A stretch of DNA of 64,000 nucleotides from Rhodocyclaceae bacterium (GTDB taxonomy: Bacteria; Pseudomonadota; Gammaproteobacteria; Burkholderiales; Rhodocyclaceae). The notes beneath the pieces were generated by a model that did not search any database, was not told where the DNA came from, and worked only from the letters and a program-made list of their open reading frames with translations. A program made the position numbers and the translations under genes. Where the stretch lies: the NCBI GenBank assembly GCA_016718525.1, contig JADKDD010000002.1, positions 1,240,001-1,304,000 of the forward strand. Reading direction: 5' to 3'. Position 1 is the stretch's first letter, and each line of letters begins with the position of its first letter. Below, piece after piece: positions 60,613-64,000 of the stretch.

Positions 60613-61919
60613 AGATCTTCTCCTACCAAACGTTCAATTTCTGCGAGCCGCAGCTGCGCCTCCAGTTGTGCTTTTAGACGGTCTTGCCGCGCTTTGCGAA
60701 TTTGCCGTTGCGCCTCGAGCAGCGTGGCAAAATCAGCGCGGCCATTTTCGTAAGCGGCCAGCGCCGATTGAAAGCCCGCCTCAGCCTGCGACAGGAAACT
60801 GGTCTCTACCAATTGCGCCATCTGCCGCGCGGATTCGATACCAGCAAGGTTTTCAGATAGATCGGCCAACAATTGATTGGCCGTAGCCTGTTGCCGCGCC
60901 TGCGCTGCCGACCACATCGCCTCGGCCTCCCGCTCTTGCGCCCGGCGTGAGCCCTGCTGCAGCGGAATATTCATTTCCAGCATCAGGTTCCACGATTCCA
61001 CCCGGTTACCCATTTGCACCGGCGTCACCCCGACAGCGAAATCCGGGTAGCGATTGCGGTAAGTCAACTCACGCGTTTTGTCGGCCGCACGGGTTCGCGC
61101 GCTGTCTCCCAGCAGTTGCGGGTTGCGCTCCAAAACGCGGGATTCAAGTGCCGCGTAGTCGAGTACCGCAGGCGACGGCAGCGGCCGCAGCGCTTGTGGT
61201 TCGGCCAGTGGTGCTTGTGCCTTGCGTGCGAGTAAAGCGTTAATCCGGGATTGCAGCTGACGCTTGTCATTATTCAAACCAATCAGCTCCCCGCGCATGC
61301 CGGTTTGGTCGATCTGGGCCCGAATTACATCCTGCTGCAAGGCCAAACCGCCTGCGTAGCGGGAACGCGCCACCTGCTCAAGGCGCGTCATCAGATCAAG
61401 CAATTCGCCAGTCAGCGCAAGGTTGCCGGCCGTGAAGTAGTACTGCGCGTAAGCAACCTTGATCCTGGCTGCCAGCTCGTTCCAGGTTTTGGTAATTGCG
61501 CTATTTGCCTGCTCGGCATCGGCTTCCGCGACCTCGCGTTTTAAGTTGCGCTTGCCCCAGAACGGTAACGCTTGAATCAGGTTGTATTTGGTTTCGCCAA
61601 CGCGTGCCGGCAGGATGCTCGCGGGCGTATCGCTGGTGGTGCCATTCATGCCCACGCTGTAATTGTTGATGTTTTCCAGTTCGATCCGCAACAACGGGTC
61701 AGGCAATGCGCCGGCTGGTCCCACACGTTGAGAAACGGCCTCGGCTTCATGGCGCATGGCTGCGAATTCGGGGTTGTGCAAGCGCGCATAAGTCAACAGA
61801 CTTTGCAGCGAATTACCGGGAGCGGAATCCTGCGCCATCGCATTGCTACAGGCAACCGCCAGCCCTAGTGCCAACATACGCGAACACGCCAGTGCGCAAA
61901 CGCTGATTGAAACATTCAT
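60609..61919 (-). CDS. cusC: Copper/silver efflux outer-membrane factor CusC
   Basis: The 436-residue TolC-family protein has a signal peptide (about 1-29, ending NAMAQ) and two OEP repeats rich in coiled-coil helices, for example TYARLHNPEFAAMRHEAEAV and ARSRYAGGLALQQDVIRAQI. GGAGG precedes the ATG. It completes a tripartite pump with CusB and CusA. Confidence 0.9.
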   Translation of the reverse strand: MNVSISVCALACSRMLALGLAVACSNAMAQDSAPGNSLQSLLTYARLHNPEFAAMRHEAEAVSQRVGPAGALPDPLLRIELENINNYSVGMNGTTSDTPASILPARVGETKYNLIQALPFWGKRNLKREVAEADAEQANSAITKTWNELAARIKVAYAQYYFTAGNLALTGELLDLMTRLEQVARSRYAGGLALQQDVIRAQIDQTGMRGELIGLNNDKRQLQSRINALLARKAQAPLAEPQALRPLPSPAVLDYAALESRVLERNPQLLGDSARTRAADKTRELTYRNRYPDFAVGVTPVQMGNRVESWNLMLEMNIPLQQGSRRAQEREAEAMWSAAQARQQATANQLLADLSENLAGIESARQMAQLVETSFLSQAEAGFQSALAAYENGRADFATLLEAQRQIRKARQDRLKAQLEAQLRLAEIERLVGEDL

Positions 61920-61978
61920 TGGAAACCTCCTGCTGTTATTCTTTGAATAACGAGCCGAGGCAAATGCCGCGGCCCGAA

Positions 61979-62338
61979 TCAGCAGAGGCGGGGAGGGCGG
62001 GGTAGCGGCTTGGTGATAAAGCTAAGCTCAGTTGGTGCTGGTGACACGCCGTGTTCGCCAGGACCCGGCAGCGCGTCGTCGCTAACTATTGTAGGTGGCA
62101 CCATCATGCTGCTGGCAAGGTGACAATCGCCGCAATAATTGCATGAAGAATCACTGCTTGGTGTCTGTTCGTCATTGACATGCAGGCAATTGACGCGCGC
62201 CGAGGCTTGATCATTTGTCGCATTCATTTCCGTGCAGCACGACATCTTTGCTGTAACAGACATGGCCATAGCGGCCATGGTGTGTACCGGCAACAATGTC
62301 GCGGCAAGGCTCAGGATGAGTATTCGAATGTGACGCAT
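61979..62338 (-). CDS. Small exported Cys/His-rich protein, possible metal chaperone
   Basis: The 119-residue product has a signal peptide (about 1-22) and a cluster of putative metal ligands: MSCCTEMN, NCLHVND and SCNYCGDCHLASSMM. Similar small cysteine-rich proteins accompany cus/czc operons. It lies 59 bases upstream of cusC on the same strand, so a periplasmic copper-binding role is plausible. A repeat copy encodes GVSPAPTE near the C-terminus. No firm family was recognised. Confidence 0.65.
   Translation of the reverse strand: MRHIRILILSLAATLLPVHTMAAMAMSVTAKMSCCTEMNATNDQASARVNCLHVNDEQTPSSDSSCNYCGDCHLASSMMVPPTIVSDDALPGPGEHGVSPAPTELSFITKPLPRPPRLC
62029..62053 (-). repeat. Short dispersed repeat copy inside the Cys-rich gene
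   Basis: CAGTTGGTGCTGGTGACACG then CCGTG, 25 bases. The minus strand encodes HGVSPAPTE. Confidence 0.8.
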
Positions 62339-62388
62339 GGTGCGCTGATTGTATGCCTCTCCACCGTTGATCGTTTGCGTTAGATCAA

Positions 62389-64000
62389 CTATTCATCGTC
62401 CTCATGCAACTTGAATGCTGCCGCCAATTTTGCCTGAGTCGCGGGAGGAACCGGGGCGTAATGAGAAAACGCGATGCTGTAGCTGCCCTGCCCGCTGGTC
62501 ATCGATTTCAGGCGCGAGGCGTAATCGGAAATTTCGGCCAATGGAGTTTCGCCAGCCACGGTGCTCATGCCCAAACCGCCGGATGAACCATTGGTTCCAG
62601 TGACATGACCGCGCCGGCTGGCGAGATCGCCGGTGATCTCGCCCATGGTCGGTTCCGGCGCGACGATTTCGATATGCACTACCGGCTCAAGGATGATCGG
62701 CGCGGCGGCGCGAATCGCTGCCACCAGCGCTTTGCGGGCCGCCGAGAAGAACGCAACTTCCTTGCTGTCGACCGCATGGTGTTTGCCATCGTAAACAATG
62801 ACGCGGATGTCCTCGACCGGGTAGCCGCCGACGACACCATCGGCCAGCGCGCGGCGCACGCCTTTCTCCACTGCCGGCATGAATACCGTGGGAATCACAC
62901 CGCCCTTGACCTGATCGACCAGTTCCAGACCGGCACCACGCGGCAGTGGTTCGACGCGCAAAAAGACCTCGCCGAATTGCCCTGCGCCGCCCGACTGTTT
63001 CTTGTGTCGGCAATGCCCGTCGGCATTTTGCGTCACCGTTTCGCGGTAGGCAATGCTCGGTGGGCGGGTGACCAATTCGAGTTTGTGCTGAGTCGCCATT
63101 TTTTCCAGCTTGTAACGCAGATGCATGTCACCGAGGCCACGAATAACCGTTTCGTGCGTGGTTGGGTGGCGTTCAACTTCGAAGCAGGGATCCTCGATTT
63201 CCAGCTTGTGCAGGATGTCGAACAGGCGCTGTTCGTCGACCTGGCGTTTGGTATCCACCGCCAGTCCTTGCATTGGTTTGGGAAATTCCAGCGGGCGCAG
63301 GTGAATGTGATCTTCGTCGTGTGAGTCGTGCAATACACAATCGAACTCAATCTCGTCAACTTTCGCGATGGCACCAAGATCGCCGGGCATCAGGGTGTCG
63401 ACTTCAACAAATTCTTTGCCTTGCAATTGATATATGTGGGCAACCTTGATCGCCTTTCTGGCATCACCTACATAAAGTTGCGCATCTTTCTTGAGCGTGC
63501 CTTGATGTAGTCTGAATACACTGACTTTGCCCATGTAGGGATCAGAGATCACCTTGAACACATGAGCGACGACGTGCAGTGCCGGGTCAGGTGTGACCGC
63601 GTAATCGGCGGCATTGTCGCCGCGCGCACCGCGAAAGAAGGGTGCCCTGTTACCCTCCAGCGGATTTGGCGCCAGCGTTGCCAGGACGTGAAGCAATTCC
63701 GGGATCCCTGCACCGGTTTTGGCAGAGACAAAGACAATCGGTACCAGATGCCCTGCGCGCAGGGCCTGTTCAAATACACCGTGCAACTCAGCAGCACTTG
63801 GCTCGGTATCGTCTTCCAGATAGCGCGCCATTAGTGTCTCGTCCTCTTCAATGATCTGATCGATCAAGGCGCGGTGAGCATTGGCAACAGAATCAAAATC
63901 GGAATCGCCACCACTTTGCGTCAGCACATCAACCATGTCATGGCGATCATGCGCCGGCAAATCAAGGACCAGACAGTGCTTGCCGAATTGCGCTTGAATT
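62389..64000 (-). CDS. EF-G-like translation factor GTPase (5' end outside window)
   Basis: The frame stays open to the right edge, so 537 residues are visible; the N-terminal P-loop is outside. The end of the GTPase domain is visible in VFVSAKTGAGIPELLHVL. Domain IV includes GGAGQFGEVFLRVEPLPRG and the C-terminal domain has EPTMGEITGDLASRRGHV. These match the EF-G-like FusA2 branch rather than the main EF-G operon copy; no rpsL/rpsG/tuf neighbours are seen. The role of this paralogue is uncertain. Confidence 0.85.
   Translation of the reverse strand, partial: IQAQFGKHCLVLDLPAHDRHDMVDVLTQSGGDSDFDSVANAHRALIDQIIEEDETLMARYLEDDTEPSAAELHGVFEQALRAGHLVPIVFVSAKTGAGIPELLHVLATLAPNPLEGNRAPFFRGARGDNAADYAVTPDPALHVVAHVFKVISDPYMGKVSVFRLHQGTLKKDAQLYVGDARKAIKVAHIYQLQGKEFVEVDTLMPGDLGAIAKVDEIEFDCVLHDSHDEDHIHLRPLEFPKPMQGLAVDTKRQVDEQRLFDILHKLEIEDPCFEVERHPTTHETVIRGLGDMHLRYKLEKMATQHKLELVTRPPSIAYRETVTQNADGHCRHKKQSGGAGQFGEVFLRVEPLPRGAGLELVDQVKGGVIPTVFMPAVEKGVRRALADGVVGGYPVEDIRVIVYDGKHHAVDSKEVAFFSAARKALVAAIRAAAPIILEPVVHIEIVAPEPTMGEITGDLASRRGHVTGTNGSSGGLGMSTVAGETPLAEISDYASRLKSMTSGQGSYSIAFSHYAPVPPATQAKLAAAFKLHEDDE

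Noticed and set aside
2321..62053. DNA uptake sequence interpretation of the dispersed repeat
   Set aside because: About one copy per 6 kb is far sparser than known uptake signals, and the element is long with variable filler. ComM and PilT/PilU make it worth a thought but not a claim.
62605..63324. Plus-strand open frame of 239 codons
   Set aside because: It lies antisense within the EF-G-like gene and reflects its codon bias.

Overview
The window looks like a housekeeping-rich chromosomal segment from a betaproteobacterium, with a respiratory accessory region in the middle. Several gene orders point there: rsmB-DUF4390-ntrY-ntrX, hemE-priA, algH-ruvX-pyrR-pyrB-pyrC', yggU-yggT-proC-yggS next to pilT-pilU, and torF-glnK-amtB. 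Genus cannot be set from sequence alone. I see no rRNA, tRNA, insertion sequence, prophage or CRISPR array.

Layout. 1-8.2 kb: a cut HAD phosphatase, a DMT exporter, rsmB, DUF4390, the NtrYX two-component pair and hemE. 8.2-8.6 kb: an AT-rich gap with inverted DnaA-box-like sites. 8.6-14 kb: priA, a ROK sugar kinase, and a LysR regulator divergent from a pirin and a WrbA-like flavoprotein. 14-17.3 kb: an unknown EF-hand-like membrane protein, a metallo-hydrolase and an RquA-like rhodoquinone methyltransferase. 17.3-23.2 kb: a nonaheme cytochrome c/cytochrome b fusion (CbcL-like), an MtrB/PioB porin, an MtrA/DmsE decaheme cytochrome and a small cytochrome c. 23.4-26.7 kb: frdABCD fumarate reductase. 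26.9-29.8 kb: moaA, comM, ubiK. 30-33 kb: a nitrogen-controlled torF-glnK-amtB operon. 33-41 kb: photolyase, algH-ruvX-pyrRBC', yggU-yggT-proC-yggS. 41-46.8 kb: pilT-pilU, an rRNA methyltransferase, hemJ, a dehydratase and a ferredoxin reductase. 46.8-50.8 kb: a tandem repeat, an orphan T2SF protein, SDR, lipocalin and FAD oxidoreductase. 50.8-56 kb: livFGMH and livJ. 56-62.4 kb: a cusCBA copper/silver efflux operon. 62.4-64 kb: a cut EF-G-like GTPase.

The most interesting functional unit is 16.6-26.8 kb. frdABCD and the cytochrome c/MtrA/MtrB operon each carry the same FNR-type site, core TTGATCTATGTCAA, upstream. An RquA-like gene lies at the end of the same-strand block. Together they suggest an oxygen-regulated module joining a low-potential (rhodo)quinone pool to fumarate reduction and to trans-outer-membrane electron transfer.

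The second notable feature is a dispersed repeat with at least 11 copies. One arm is CAACGGCG(T) and the other is ACCAGCACCAACTGG. The arms are joined directly, or separated by a filler related to a 76-bp unit that is tandemly repeated at 46.8-47.1 kb. Eight copies lie inside coding sequences and keep the frame open, often encoding GVSPAPT or VGAGDTP peptides.
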